Assembly (NCBI GenBank): GCA_018894105.1
Contig: CM032126.1
Location: 8,149,001 to 8,213,000, forward strand
Length of the DNA stretch: 64,000 nt
Source of the DNA: Jacaranda mimosifolia
Lineage: Eukaryota; Streptophyta; Magnoliopsida; Lamiales; Bignoniaceae
Direction: 5' to 3'
In this document: in pieces, positions 1 to 12,035 of the stretch
Position numbering within the stretch: position 1 is the stretch's first letter
Layout of the letters: each line of letters begins with the position of its first letter
The notes under the pieces: generated by a model
Databases searched by the model: none
Seen by the model: the letters and a program-made list of their open reading frames with translations, nothing else
Told to the model about the DNA's origin: nothing
Made by a program: the position numbers and the translations under genes

Positions 1-1
1 A

Positions 2-295
2 TCACAACGGAGGAGGGGCAAAGAAGGGAAGTTCTATGCCAGGGATAGACAAGATCAATTGGAGGAGGTTCTACACAAATGGGATGGCATGATAGATGCC
101 AAGTCCGAGAGGATTGGGCCTAAAGCACAATCCTCAATTGCCGAGTGTGTTGCTGCACTGAGGCGCATTGAGGGCCTACAAGACCACTTGTTTAGAAGGG
201 CTATTAACGCTCTTCAAAGTGTGACGATGAGAAATTTTTTTCTACAACTTGATGATAGAAAGAGGCGCATCTGGGCTGAATCCCTAGGCAATTAG
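2..295 (+). pseudogene. PIF/Harbinger accessory ORF1 (Myb/SANT type), 3' part only
   Basis: An open frame enters from the left edge of the window and ends at the TAG at 293-295. The visible part is about 97 residues. It starts with a basic stretch (QRRRGKEGKF), then an amphipathic region, and ends with FFLQLDDRKRRIW, the kind of C-terminal tail (FL.L....R..W) found on the Myb/SANT-like ORF1 protein of plant PIF/Harbinger transposons. In those elements ORF1 binds the transposon ends and helps bring the transposase to DNA. The same-strand transposase starts 242 bases downstream, which supports this. The visible part has no stop, so it may be intact, but the N-terminal SANT domain lies outside the window. 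A host trihelix/L10-interacting protein is a weaker alternative. Confidence 0.6.
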
Positions 296-536
296 GCCCT
301 CCCCCATGTCCCTATTACTCCACGTTCGATGCAAGCTTGTCAAATACTTATGTTGCTTGTTTGTGTGCTAAGTACTTGTCAATTTACTTAATTCCTACGT
401 TTGTTTGTACGAACTTATTTGTGACTAACTTAGGAACTTGTAATCCCTTGTTGTACGAACTTTGATGACCCCAGACATATTTAGTGATATCGCTTGAGAT
501 TTCACATTGCGTGTGATGTCTGTTTTGTTCCCATAA

Positions 537-1889
537 ATGGCTAGTGGGTCGAGCTCGATGCCACCACATGATGATGAGTTGGAGTTCAGCAAAAGATCAC
601 CTAGCACACCTGGCAGTGATATATTCGACGGTGCTGATGATGTATTATTCATCGCGGATGTCTTATTGCCTAATTTGTACACTGACAAAATGCCACGTAA
701 CACTTCTGCGCTCCATGGTGTGGATTGGGTTTGTGAGATAATGGATGGCCATCCTAACCGATTCTACGATAACCTGCGCATGACGAAGCCCACATTCATG
801 AGATTGGTCCATGAATTAACCAGTCGTGGGCTTTTACCTCAAATGCAGTAGTGTCGGGTATCACCAATTGAAGAGGTTGCAATATTTATGCAGACAGTTG
901 GCGGACATCATAGACAAAGGAATACCATGGAACGTTTCCAACACTCTTTGGAGATGGTTAACCGCCATATACGACGTGTAATTAGGGCACTGAATATGTT
1001 AGCACCTGAGCTCATAACCCCTCCAAATTTTAATGAGGTGCCCAATCAGATTCAATCGAATCCTAACTTCTTCCTGTATTTCCAGGTATGGAATATATAT
1101 AGAATCAATGCTTACTATGCTACACATCTAATAATCTTCTGTACTTGAACTGCTCACATTTGGTATGTAGGGTGTTGTGGGGACAATCGATGGCACATTG
1201 GTGTGTGCCTGGGTACCCGCTCACAGACATAATGCATATTGTTCCCGAAAAGGGAACGTTTCTCAAAATGTGCTCGCCATAGCTGATTTTGACCAAATGT
1301 TTACGTATGTGTACACGGGCTGGGAGGGAGTGCCAATGATGCACCGATCTTGCTAAACGCAATCTAAAGTGACCCTGCATTTCCCTTCCCCACACCAGGT
1401 ATCACAGTTCGATTCTAATAACAGTACATATCCATATCCATGTGTCGTACAAAGCTTAAATTGTTCAACTACTGCCCAGACTACATTAACGCATATAGAT
1501 ATTCTCATTTAGGGAAGTACAATCTCGTCGATACTGGCTTCACGAACTATATGTGCTTTTTATCCCCATATAGACAGTCCCGGTACCACCTCCAACAATT
1601 CGATGGTACCCCTATATATAGTGGGTCAAGGGAGCTGTTCAACCATCGGCACGCTCGACTGAGGAACACCATAGAACGAACGTTTGGGATTCTTAAGAAG
1701 CGGTTCCCAATTCCAGCTTGGGGTATGCCGAGCTACATGGTTACTCGACAGACTGATATTGTCATTGCTTGTTGTGCGCTGCATAATTTCATCCGTAAGT
1801 ATAGTCGGGATAACAACATTTTCACTACCCCAGACCACGAACTTGACCTAGACTGGGAGACCTTTTACCACCGTGGTCACCCGAACTAG
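537..1889 (+). pseudogene. PIF/Harbinger DDE transposase, broken
   Basis: Three exons fit 537-1085, 1171-1398 and 1513-1889, with GT-AG introns of 85 and 114 bases. Exon 1 holds the N-terminal helical region of plant Harbinger transposases (ALHGVDWVCEIMDGHPNRFY, then ERFQHSLEMVNRHIRRVIRA). Exon 2 opens the nuclease domain with GTIDGT, which contains the first catalytic Asp, followed by SRKGNVSQNVLAIADFD and GWEG. Exon 3 has LVDTGFTN and RNTIERTFGILKKRFP, which contains the catalytic Glu. Three lesions are visible: an in-frame TAG at 849-851, a one-base deletion near 1327 just after GWEG (the second Asp lies beyond it in the shifted frame), and a TAA at 1365-1367. The copy cannot make a working transposase. 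Start chosen: first ATG of the frame, with MASGSS. Confidence 0.88.
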
Positions 1890-2812
1890 CAAGAAATACA
1901 TACACAATCTGAATTTCAAGATGGTCTGGCACAATAGCTATGGGCCGACAGGCATTGATCCATTTAGATTGAATACATAAATCCACAATATCTTGTATGT
2001 GTATTGATGCACCTGTACTGTTTTAGAACTAATTGTCATCACTTAATATTTTTAACTGAAGATTACTGTCGCCACGTTATAATACCACATGATTGAATAT
2101 CTGTACGTATCATCACGTGTCACATGTAGTGATATCTTTGTATTTCTTGTCGCATTGTAACATGATAAAAATATCTATTCTGTAATTTATCTAATGAGAT
2201 GTGTGCTATGATTTTGCTGAAGGATAAGTAGGTTCGATCCTCCCATTTGCGCATGCGGTGCCGGTCCCATGCGAGTCCTTATGTCCAGGATAGAGAAAAG
2301 CTATGAACTTTATTTTTTCAGATGTCCAGCTTCCCTTAAGCACCCACGCAGCTTCATATGGGTGGATAGTGGATGTGAGGAGGCTGCAGGTATGTATAAG
2401 CAGCGTTGACCATTTGGCGCTACCTCATCGCATGGTACTTATAGCACATCTACATCCACATGCGGTTCTTCTGGGATTGCATTGCCGAGTGGCCCTCCTT
2501 GCGATGAGCATAGCTCCGTGCGCACTGATCAGCATACACCACCACATTTAGCACGCCATACGGGGCCACTCTTGCTATTGCCCTTATGTGGATGCTGTAT
2601 ATGTATTTTGTTGCTTGTGTTGTTACTCCTACTAGTAGTCTTATTTAAGATATTATATGTATGACCACCTGCTTTGGGTGGAAACAAATAGGTTCATGTA
2701 GTAACGGAGCACTTATAATTACCATTTTGTATGGTTCCATAACGTACTCAAATTTATTATATATGTTATTTTTTAATATTCATTACCACTGGGTACGGTC
2801 CTCGTACAATAC
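1890..2812. other. Non-coding stretch between transposase and SANT ORF
   Basis: No convincing coding frame. Short frames at 2303-2551 and 2482-2664 have no recognisable domain and the second is mostly a Leu/Val run. The stretch is probably the 3' untranslated part of the Harbinger unit plus the leader of the next ORF; a splice acceptor just before the downstream coding exon (about 2812) is plausible. Confidence 0.4.
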
Positions 2813-3681
2813 AGGTACGAGTTGGGGTGCATCGGTGGACGGTGCTAGCACTGACACCGCAAATGTATGGGGACTCGACGTGGAGGAGCGCTTCATGCAT
2901 ATGCTGCTGGACGCTAACACAATTGACTCCCTAACGGATGAATGGTATTTACAGATATGCATGCCCGACATAGCTAACAAACTTGGCCGACACTTTCAGC
3001 GTCCATACATGATTGATTTTGTAAAGGAGAAATATAATGAGCATAAGGAGTGCCACGACACAATGAAGGCGATCATCGAGAATCCTAACGTCTTCTACGA
3101 GCTGACAACCGGTGATATTTACGTGCCTACTATTATGCGACTAGAGCTCCAAGCGGTAAGGATACTATACACTACCATCTTCATCTTAATCTTTTGTATG
3201 GTTATATGTGTTCCATAACTAAATTTGTTCTTTAACGTGTGCGCAGAGATACCGACTTGCAGATCGTTATTAGCGGTATGCGAAAACTAGATATGACCTA
3301 CTATCGGAGATATTTACACTGCGTGGGAGACCACAACGAACGGGTAATCGCCCGAGCCAACACGACAGACGCGACGATCTATTATTAAATCAGCAGGAAC
3401 GCGATGTCACCCAATCAGGTGCAGGCGCATCACGTAGTTCTTTGTGCTTGCAGGGGTTATCTAGGCCCGACATCCCACATTCTCGTTTGACTCGAGTTAG
3501 AGCAAACATGCCCGCTAGCTTAGACGGTGGAATCGATAGAAGTTCGGGAATTAGGCCTGTCACGTCATGGTCTGAGATTGTTCGACGAATTGGCACGAGA
3601 CTATCGAGACGGCGTGGCTCGCCTCACACCAGCCAAGTTAGTATGGGTCGCACATGTGACCAACCACTTACATCATCTTGA
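2813..3681 (+). pseudogene. Myb/SANT-like ORF with AT-hook-like motif (Harbinger-associated)
   Basis: Two exons fit: about 2813-3155 and 3247-3681, with intron 3156-3246 (GTAAGG...CGCAG). Exon 1 encodes VWGLDVEERFMHMLLDAN followed by a helical segment (KLGRHFQRPYMIDFVKEKY) and FYELTTGDIYVP. This is the layout of the Myb/SANT-like domain found in plant Harbinger ORF1 proteins and trihelix-related host proteins. Exon 2 gives a basic tail containing RGRPQRTGNRP, which includes an AT-hook-like RGRP core, so DNA binding is the likely role. One in-frame TAG at 3271-3273 lies just after the splice junction and breaks the frame. The gene lies on the transposase strand, about 0.9 kb downstream. It could be a second accessory gene of the same element or the remains of a neighbouring element. 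No start codon is certain. Confidence 0.6.
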
Positions 3682-3882
3682 ATTTGCTGTAATCTGAGTA
3701 TGTTATTATTATGCATCGTACTGATTGTACCCTAGATGACTTTATGTACTATAGAATTCTTGTTGGTGTTGATAATGAGTATTGTACGTGATGAATGGAC
3801 ATACCATGTATGATGTAAGCTTTATTTGTTGAAATCTTTACATGTATCACGATATTAACACTACGACCATAAACTATACCAG

Positions 3883-4478
3883 GATTATCCAATGGAACAC
3901 CACCGACTCATAATGTGCCTATGCATGGTATATTTCATGATCCCCATTGGAGGCCTCAAGAGGAGGCTATCCTAATCACTTACTTGATGAATATTGTGCC
4001 TTCCTATGAAATCTCTAATAGACATGTCCTCATAGATGAGTGCTCCCACATTGCACGCTGTCTGTCTAGAATGTTTGTGAGGGTGAGGACTGTTGATGAA
4101 GTTAAGATGAAGATTCAACAGCTGCGTGGTCGATACTACGCATTTGTGGAGTACATGACTATACCTGGGGTGTAGTACAATGCCGACACCATGGTGGTGC
4201 ATGTTGACACATAATACTAAGCGCATGTTGGCAATGTAAGTTAAGTTTAACTTTTTTTTCCATTTCAAATAAAATACAATACATATACACACAGCTCACA
4301 TTATACATTGAAACATGTAATGTACCTCGCTCAGGAGACTATCAGGCGGAGCTATTTTCGTGTATTCAGAGAGCCCTTATACATTCCGCTATGGTACATA
4401 TTCACCGACGGTCGTGCAATCGACCTATCTGATGGTGGGACAGTAGGAGATGCATCAGCACCCCCCACTGGCACCTAG
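3883..4478 (+). pseudogene. Second Myb/SANT-like ORF fragment, decayed
   Basis: A splice acceptor (ACCAG) precedes 3883. Exon 3883-4235 encodes HWRPQEEAILITYL, the first helix of a SANT-like domain, then a recognition-helix region (VKMKIQQLRGRYYAF). It continues through three stop codons in the same frame (TAG and two TAA, between about 4173 and 4220) into a segment matching the typical end of this domain (YNADTMVVHVD). Intron 4236-4334 (GTAAGT...CTCAG) keeps the frame into exon 4335-4478, which encodes PLYIPLWYIFTDGRAIDLSD. That resembles the 'P-Y-P...IFG.DRATG' linker of the other SANT ORF at 60.4 kb. It is probably an ORF1 relic of a PIF/Harbinger element whose transposase is not next to it. 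Confidence 0.6.
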
Positions 4479-4787
4479 GACACGTGGCAGGTTCCATACC
4501 TACATGGATACATGATGACTCTACCTAAGAGTGCACCCCCTTGATATCATGATGTCTTCAATTATGTGTTATGTACAATTTGCAGACATATATACTATTA
4601 TTAGAACACTCCCATCTTTTAATTCTGCATGCGATATGGACAAATTCTACGTTAAAAAAAATTGGTGTTTGGATTGAGTTACTGTTTTCTTCCTACCGGC
4701 ATAAGACATGCTTCCTATACTATACAAATACGACTTCCTTTTTTAATCCAACACACTCAAACGCAATATATAAGCTTATATTGAAAA

Positions 4788-4860
4788 TATTAATAATAGT
4801 AATAATAATAACAACAACAACATTAATAGTAATATAAATATTAATAATAACATTTACTAG
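4788..4860. repeat. Imperfect AAT/CAA trinucleotide repeat
   Basis: Runs of AAT, ACA and ATA triplets with interruptions (AATAGTAATAATAATAACAA and on). Simple-sequence DNA without coding meaning, about 220 bases before a larger triplet block. Confidence 0.85.
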
Positions 4861-5082
4861 TTCTATTGCCACGGTTCATATTCATGTATACGTAATTATT
4901 AATTTCCTCCACCCCATATTGAAGCACAGTTCGATTTTAATTTATATATTTTTTATTTTTTAGATTTCCGTCACATTTATTTGTCCAGGTATCTATAAAG
5001 ACGAGTTGCTTTTCTATCTAACACACTCATATGCACCATATAAAGCGAAATAATAGTATCACTAATAAAAATATTAAGAAAA

Positions 5083-5147
5083 TCGTAATAATAATAATAA
5101 TAATATTAAAAATAATAAAATGTAACAATAATAATAGTAATATTAAT

Positions 5148-5180
<33 letters not shown>

Positions 5181-5254
5181 AATAATAATAATAATACAAT
5201 TAGTATTAGTAGTAGTAGTAGTAGTAATGCAACAACAACAACAACAACAACAAC

Positions 5255-5299
<45 letters not shown>

Positions 5300-5318
5300 T
5301 ATTATTATTATTAGTAAT
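5083..5318. repeat. Compound trinucleotide microsatellite (TAA/CAA/AGT)
   Basis: A block of about 235 bases made of successive pure triplet runs: TAA, then CAA (about 5150-5178), TAA, AGT (about 5203-5226), CAA (about 5230-5256), a long TAA run and finally TTA. Its TAA and TTA halves could fold on each other. Long frames through it encode only poly-Asn/Ser/Thr/Ile or Tyr and are artefacts of the repeat. Confidence 0.95.
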
Positions 5319-5550
5319 AATATTTATAATTAAAAAAAATTCAACTAACAAACAAACTCATAATATATTATAATATAACCCCACTTAATCATTAAATCAA
5401 TCATTACAAACTTACAATATAATCATATCTCTTCAATACATATACATACATATATACACAATATTTTTTATTATTATCCTTACAATTAAAAAAATTCTTT
5501 AATATTAGTTTTCACCTCCAAACACCAACACAAAAGTAACGGTGTGATAT

Positions 5551-5766
5551 CTACAGTAAAAAATGCTCCCTAAAAAACAAAACCAAACATATCAAAACTT
5601 TCAAACCCCATTTTTTACTATTTTTAAAAACAATAACCAAACATCAATCGCATTCTCCAACCTTCATTTCACATTCTCCCACAATTCCTTCATTATTCAT
5701 TCTCCCAAAACATATAATAAACACATGATAAAATCAAACATAAAACATATCCAAACATTACCTAAG
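5551..5766 (-). mobile_element. MITE family copy A (minus orientation)
   Basis: The reverse complement reads TAATGTTTGGATATG, then TATGTTTTGGGAGAATGAAT, a GGAGAATG-rich middle and TTTTTTACTGTAG at the far end. The same order of blocks occurs on the plus strand at 12036 (copy B) and 18058 (copy C). The element has no coding capacity. Names of family and superfamily cannot be given from one window; the TGTTTGG terminus is common in plant MITEs. Confidence 0.7.
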
Positions 5767-6574
5767 CTTATATCATATTTCACGTAAACATAACACCCTC
5801 TAGATGGGAATGATGAAACTTAGGTAGTGTCTGGATATGATTTACGGTATTCTGGGAAATGTTAAGAAAACTGATCTTTGGGGGAATATGATGAAAACTT
5901 GGTATTATTCTAAAGATAGTGTCGAAATATTTTATGGTAAAAGTAATGTTTGGGACTGCTTCACACTAAGAGTTTTTGGTTGTGGCAATCAAGTCAAGTC
6001 ATTTCATGCTTGCTTGTTGGGATTAGTATATAATTTTATACTATTATTTATAGGGATGTGTGATTATAATAATAAAATTACGTCTGCAAGGATTAATAAA
6101 TGATTGTACGTTATTATTTCAATAATTGGATGAATGATGTTAGTCTAAAAATAATGCTTGGATATGATATGCTTAAAATTAGTTCATTTATTTCTTTTAG
6201 GGGCGGTTTAGATTTGTTTTTTTGGAAGTATTCTCAATTTTAGGGTAAAAAAAATAGTGAAAAGTTAGTTATAAATATATTTTTTAAAATGAAATATTGT
6301 TTAAATGTTTTGTTTTCAATGTAATGATTATGTAGGGTTGAAAATTAATTATATTTGGATATGAATTGATTTTGTATTAAAAGTTGTGCAAATAAGAGTA
6401 GACGAAAATAAAATTTAAAAAGGAGAGAGTGTAAAAGTGTGTCTGGAAGAATATTTTGAGAAAGAAAATGCATGTGAAAATGAGGAAAAAGTCGATGGCT
6501 CTCTGTCTTCATTTTCAGTAGAAAATGAAAATAAGTCCAAAAAACAAAAACAAATGGGCTGTTAATATTTTATA
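5767..6574. other. Non-coding, probable MITE remnants
   Basis: AT-rich DNA with no credible gene. A TGTCTGGATATG motif at about 5829 and TTGGATATGATATG at about 6160 resemble termini of the copy A family, so part of it may be older relics of such elements. The frame at 5837-6103 has no recognisable domain and starts inside this repeat-like DNA. Confidence 0.4.
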
Positions 6575-7774
6575 AGGTTAAATTTATTTTACCCCCTTAT
6601 ATTATCGGGTAGGTGTCAAATGCCCCCTTGTATTACCAAAGGCTTCAAGTACCCCCCCTCCCCTCAAAGTCATATACCGTTAATAAAATAGCTAACGATG
6701 TTTAAACTCTCGGTAAATTACTGACTTAACCTCAAAAAATAACTAAATAATATAAAAACATGTTGTACGTGGCATTTTTTATGCATAGACAAATCTATCT
6801 TTAGCACCTGTACTACCAAAACCTTCAAATACCCTCATCAAACTTTTTTGCCATTAGAAAAGTAACGGTTGTTTAGCTGATGTGGCACTAAAATTATCTT
6901 CCCTTTATATATATGACAATTGAAAACTTTTATATCCAAAATACCCTTGTGAATTATTATATAATGCTTAAGTTTTTTACTAAAATTTTGTCACTTTCAT
7001 TTTAGGACCTAAAGCATCATCTAGCTCCTAATCCAACAAAAATATTAAATTGTTTCATTTTTCTAAAAGAACATTAATCAACTCCATTCTAATGCAGAAT
7101 ATATGGGATCAACAAAACAGATGCTACATGTGCAAAAAAACACATGGGACCATTATGTGTATTTCTATTTTGTAACCGTTTATTTAAAATTTTCTAAATT
7201 TGCATTCGTTTTGGGATATACAAAATCTATAATAATATGTAGGTTTTGCTATATTTCACTTATAATTTATCATTACTTTGTAAAACTCTAATTGAATAAA
7301 CAAATTGAAAAAAAAAATCCAAAATTCTAGGTTTTCGAAGTTGAGATATACTAATCGATTAACTTCAGACAACACGTCAAAACCCATTTTGCTTGTTCCT
7401 CCATAGATAGGCACAATATCTTTTAGTATTCACAATCAAATTTTGGCTGGATCTTTTTAAAAACTTGGAATGATATTTTAGAGTTTTTCTTTGTGAATTA
7501 GAATAAAAGTAAACTGAATCTACTTGTTTCTTTCCAGTCACGTTTTTCTTTATGCCAATGATATATTTGTCTACACAGGAAAAAATGCCACATATCATAG
7601 GTTTTTATGTTATTTAATTATTTTTTGAAGTTAAATCAGTAATTTACCGTAAAGTTTTAACTCCGTAAGCTATTTTACCAACGACAGATAACTTTGAGGG
7701 GGTATTTGAAGGTTTTGGCAGTACAGGAGTTACACCTGCCCTATAGTACAAGGGGGTAAAATGAATTTAATCCT
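6575..7774. mobile_element. 1.2 kb element with long terminal inverted repeats (MULE-like)
   Basis: The left end (6575 to about 6796) and the right end (about 7561-7774) are inverted copies of each other over roughly 215-225 bases. Matching blocks include TTTATTTTACCCCCTT with AAGGGGGTAAAATGAA, TTCAAATACC-type blocks, GGTAAATTACTGA with TCAGTAATTTACC, and GTGGCATTTTTT with AAAAAATGCCAC. The roughly 760-base middle has no coding frame with a domain. Long TIRs on a short non-coding element fit a non-autonomous Mutator-like (MULE) or foldback element. The expected 9-bp target duplication is not clear, so the superfamily call is inference. Confidence 0.72.
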
Positions 7775-8826
7775 ATTTTTTGAAGAATTTTTTCTATTTA
7801 TATTTAATATAAATTTAGTTTATGTTGATCTTAATGTTTATTATCAATTATAATTCGTTTCCGTTTCCTTTTTTTTTAAATTATGATATTAGTGAATATA
7901 TTTTGTTGTTTGGAATTACAAAAAAATAATATATTTACTTGTTGATTTATATTAATGTTCAAAAAAATTTTAATTTGTGAATTGAACGTAAAACCAGCAT
8001 TTTCCATTATATCAATTATTTTTTCTTTAAGCATATTATTTATTTATTTATTTGTTATACATTAAATTTATTGTGCACATACACTCGAGTTCTAGAATCA
8101 TATGTGCACATAATGTGAGGAATATGATCTATAAAATATAACAACTAACCATCAATAAGAAATTCTTAATTAAAGATTTTATAATTGTAAAAAATGAGAG
8201 TTGAGTTAAAATTAAGTGAGTTTTAGTTAAATTCCTCATTTCTATAATATAATATAATGGTATGGATTTTTCTACTTTTCATAATAATTGATCATTAACT
8301 ATAATTATTATCAGCATGTTTAGAAATTGATTGTTTAATCATTATAATTCTTGATAATTCATATTTATGATTTGATATTTACTAAAAGAAGTCGATCCAA
8401 TGTTAGGATAATTTGAAGTCAAACCTGTCATTTTGATAAATCCAAAAAATTGTATCGAGATCTTTACCTCATCACCTTCATTCCTTGACTTGAACAAATA
8501 CTCTGTAATTCAACCATTGGGAATACTAGGGTTGAGAATGATGAATAGCATTATCAATCAATTTTTAAAATAATTATTTTATTGACGCCCATTAATATGA
8601 CATAAATCTCTAATTTTCAGAAAATTTCTATAATTTCACAGTTATATCAGCGCATTCGAACTAATCGTGCTCCCAATATTTTTTCCATCTTCCCCAAACT
8701 ATCAAAATAATTCGGTTTTCAACCAACTTTACTTGTAGCTCTTCTCCGTTTCTTTGCTTAGTGTTTCTCCAACTCTAGCTCTTTGCTATTCTAGCTCGGT
8801 TAATACAGAGCGTCGAGGTCTGGAGT
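7775..8826. other. AT-rich intergenic DNA
   Basis: No coding frame, RNA gene or clear repeat structure seen on either strand. Confidence 0.5.
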
Positions 8827-8960
8827 CCAGAGGTCAGGTTGACATCAATTGGGATATTAATTTTTAATAAATAAAATTAAAAACTACCTATTTCCAGAGG
8901 TCAAGTCAACTTCAGTTGGGATATTAATTTTTAATATATAAAATTAAAAGTACCTATTTC
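8827..8960. repeat. Two-copy tandem repeat, period 67
   Basis: CCAGAGGTCA starts at 8827 and again at 8894. Each copy continues with TTGGGATATTAATTTTTAAT and ends in ACCTATTTC. The copies differ at only a few positions, which suggests a fairly recent local duplication. Confidence 0.88.
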
Positions 8961-9686
8961 TATAATCTTAAATAACAGAAATATTTCATATTATTTTCTT
9001 CTTAAAATTTAAAATTAAAATACAATAGGGGAAAAAGGAAAAGAAGGAAATTATATGCAATTTGGAGTAAGTAGTGCTTTGCAGACTGGGGCTTGGGAGT
9101 TGGGAGAGGAGAATTTGTGAGCCCAATCCATAATGACCCAATTGGGTTTCCAGAGTCAAATACATGGAAAGCATCTTAGCATACGAACTTCATATATGTT
9201 AATAAATGCCATCATAATGTTAATAAAGTTATATGCTTTACAATGCATGATATATAGTCATTGGAGTAGAAAGTTCTTCAGTTATAACACATACAATAAT
9301 TCTTAACCAATTAAGGAGAAATAATTGTAAAATGTTAAAAAATATTAAAATGTCAAATTTATGCAAAAATGTAGTTATGTATGTTCTTCTTTTAGAACTA
9401 AGTGGAGTTTATTTTACAGATCCACCCACCACATTGAGTGAACATTTTAATTTCTCTTCTAATTTAATATGCATATTATATTTGGAGGAACTACGTGATA
9501 ATTGAAGTACATTGAATAGAAGAATTCCACTATTTCAATAACATCGATCTAACATGGGGTTGTAGTCCTTAGAAGTTGTGGGTTTCTTCCATAAGGATGT
9601 GAGGAAATTTGTAAAATTGCACCTTTCGTCTCACATTCACACATGTTAAGTGCCAATTCATAGCACAAAATTTCAATTATGTAGTT
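8961..9686. other. AT-rich intergenic DNA
   Basis: No supported gene. The minus-strand frame near 8986-9174 is short, has no domain and lies in low-complexity DNA. Confidence 0.5.
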
Positions 9687-9880
9687 CAGAGGGACAATAT
9701 TTTATTGAGATGACCTTTTACATTTGAAGGCAAATTTAAAAATCATCAAATAATATTTTTATATCGACTTAATAATTTAGTATATTGTAGGCTATGATCG
9801 AATGATATAGGTAAGAGGGACAATATTTTATTGGTGCATATCATTTTTAATAATATATATCGACTTAACAATTTAGAGTA
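9687..9880. repeat. Imperfect direct repeat pair
   Basis: GAGGGACAATATTTTATTG occurs near 9688 and again near 9811. Each is followed within 60-90 bases by TATCGACTTAA(T/C)AATTTAG. The spacing differs between copies, so this is a diverged duplication with an internal indel. Confidence 0.7.
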
Positions 9881-12030
9881 TTAATTTAATTATATTCACT
9901 AGTAAAAGTAATTAAAAAAGAAAAGAGTTCAGTACAATATAATTCTATTTGCTTTTTTATTTATCTTTAGGACTACATAAAATAACATGCATATTTGATT
10001 TTCTATTTTTTCATTCCTAAGGTGGAAATAAGGTTTTGGAGGAATTAGTTAAATTGTGTAGAACTTCAATAACATGTTGCATTAGATGCTTGAATGAAAT
10101 ATAATATATAGATCAATTACAAAGCCTTTTCTTGTTCGTTTTAGAGAGGATTGAAAAAACAAGTATATATCGCCCAAAAGACAAGATCATTCGATCGTCG
10201 CCTCTTACAAATAAATTAATAAAACAATATTGATGACCATAAGGCCGTTATGTTAATGTGGCTCCCATATTTCATCTTCATAATTTCTTCTCATCCCTAA
10301 AATAAGATATGATCATATATATATATATATATATATATCTGTTTGTGTGTACATTTCCTTGCAATTCATGCATGCTTCTAGAAGTATGTGTATATATAGT
10401 TATATACATATGTATGTTTGTATCATGATGCATATATAACATCATTTCTTTTTGTCGTAAATTGAATTTCTTTTCCATTTTTAATGAAGAATCTTGAAAT
10501 AATTTTTATTTTCAAAGATAAAATTCTTTTTATTCTTTTTCGAAATCAAATAATGGCGTCGCAAATATAAAATATTGTCCCCATATCATATGAGTGCACA
10601 ACATTAAAATAATTTATAAATTCCTTTCATCTTCTTAATTGTTTCATAAAAAAAAAAAAATCTTCCAGAATATGTGTCCGTAAAACATCTCATGATACAA
10701 ATAAATATTTTCACATCTATAGTAAATTTGAACATCATTAAATGTAACTCAATAAATTCTTAATTTTTAAAGACAATAGTATAGATATATTTTGTATATC
10801 TTTTAAACCGTTATTTTATTTGTTTTGAAATAAAACCGTTAAATTTTTAATTAAAAAAATACACTGCATAAAATATTATTCATACTATAAATAACATAAA
10901 GTTGAGCTTAATTTAGTTTGTGATGCTCTTTCTTCTTCTTCTTCTTGGTCTTATTAAAATTTAAAAATGAAACATAATTTTAAAATTCATGATTTTTCAA
11001 AATCCCATCACATTTTCTAATTAATTTCAAATGTAACATCTAAATGAAGGCTATATATATGAAACAAGTATGTATATTAATACACACACACACACACATA
11101 TATATTTCTTTTTGCACAAATACATACATTAAAAATTCGTTAAAATTTAAACATTAAATTTCACACATATGAAGATGAAGATAATACCCGTACTGAACCA
11201 ATTGACACAAATACATATATATATATATATTGATACATACATGCATATATATACCACTGAACCAATCTTCATATATATATATATATATATATTTCTTTTT
11301 ACACAAATGCATACATAAAAAGTTTATTAAAGTTTGAATACTAAATCTCATACATATGAAGATATAGATAATATTACTGAATCAACTGAACACTCAATAT
11401 TTATGTGTACATATATATACATATACATATATGTGCTGTGTGCATGCATAAAAGATTTGAATATGTGGATGAGGTTTGAAGTAAGGGAGCATGGCTCAAA
11501 GAAGGTGTCCCACACCCACTAGAAAGATAGAGATTTAAAAACAACGCATGTGAAGCCAATAAAATAGAATGGCTCCTTTACATGTTTACATCCTGTCCAT
11601 CAATTCAAATTTAATATAAAAAAGTACTAATTAATATATATATATATATATATATATTAAATAGAAGAAGAAGACGTGAACAATGTGACATTATTATAAA
11701 TGTCTAAATTTAATTAATTAATACTCGATTATGAGAGCTGACACCTAACGTTTTTCTTCCTTCATTTTATAGGCAATAGCTTTCTGTACCTTCGTTTTGG
11801 AAGACTCAAATTATCTGCCATTCAGTTTCTTGTGCTTGATGACCAAACACCTTCATCTACGTAAAGAATGCTTTTCTTACAGTAAAGGGTAAAGTGCACT
11901 TTACTCTTTTACGAGTTTAATTTTCTTAAAATATAAATAAATATGTTTTTTCTGAAAATTTTAAAATTGATAGCACTTTACTCCAAAAAAAAGTCAATAT
12001 TCTCAATACACATTATTGGAATAAATATTA
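9881..12030. other. AT-rich intergenic DNA with microsatellites
   Basis: No supported gene. It contains TA-dinucleotide runs near 10316-10340, 11217-11231, 11271-11292 and 11636-11656, and an AC run near 11084-11097. A perfect 16-bp palindrome, GTAAAGTGCACTTTAC, lies at about 11889-11904. Frames overlapping the TA runs encode only Tyr-Ile repeats. Confidence 0.55.
11100..11400. repeat. Direct repeat, about 186-bp spacing
   Basis: Blocks such as ATATATTTCTTTTT(G/A)CACAAAT, CATACAT and CA(C/T)ACATATGAAGAT occur at about 11100-11200 and again at about 11286-11390, both ending in an ACTGAA(C/T)CAA motif. It is probably a local tandem duplication that has since diverged. Confidence 0.75.
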
Positions 12031-12035
12031 TGATA

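Noticed and set aside
2229..2245. GGTTCGATCC, like a tRNA T-loop
   Set aside because: No acceptor, D or anticodon stem can be placed upstream, so it is not a tRNA.
5031..5351. Open frames on both strands encoding poly-Asn/Ser/Thr/Ile or poly-Tyr
   Set aside because: They only translate a trinucleotide microsatellite.
5837..6103. An 88-residue frame
   Set aside because: Begins in MITE-like DNA and has no recognisable motif.
11889..11904. 16-bp palindrome GTAAAGTGCACTTTAC as an operator-like site
   Set aside because: No gene is nearby; probably a repeat terminus or chance.
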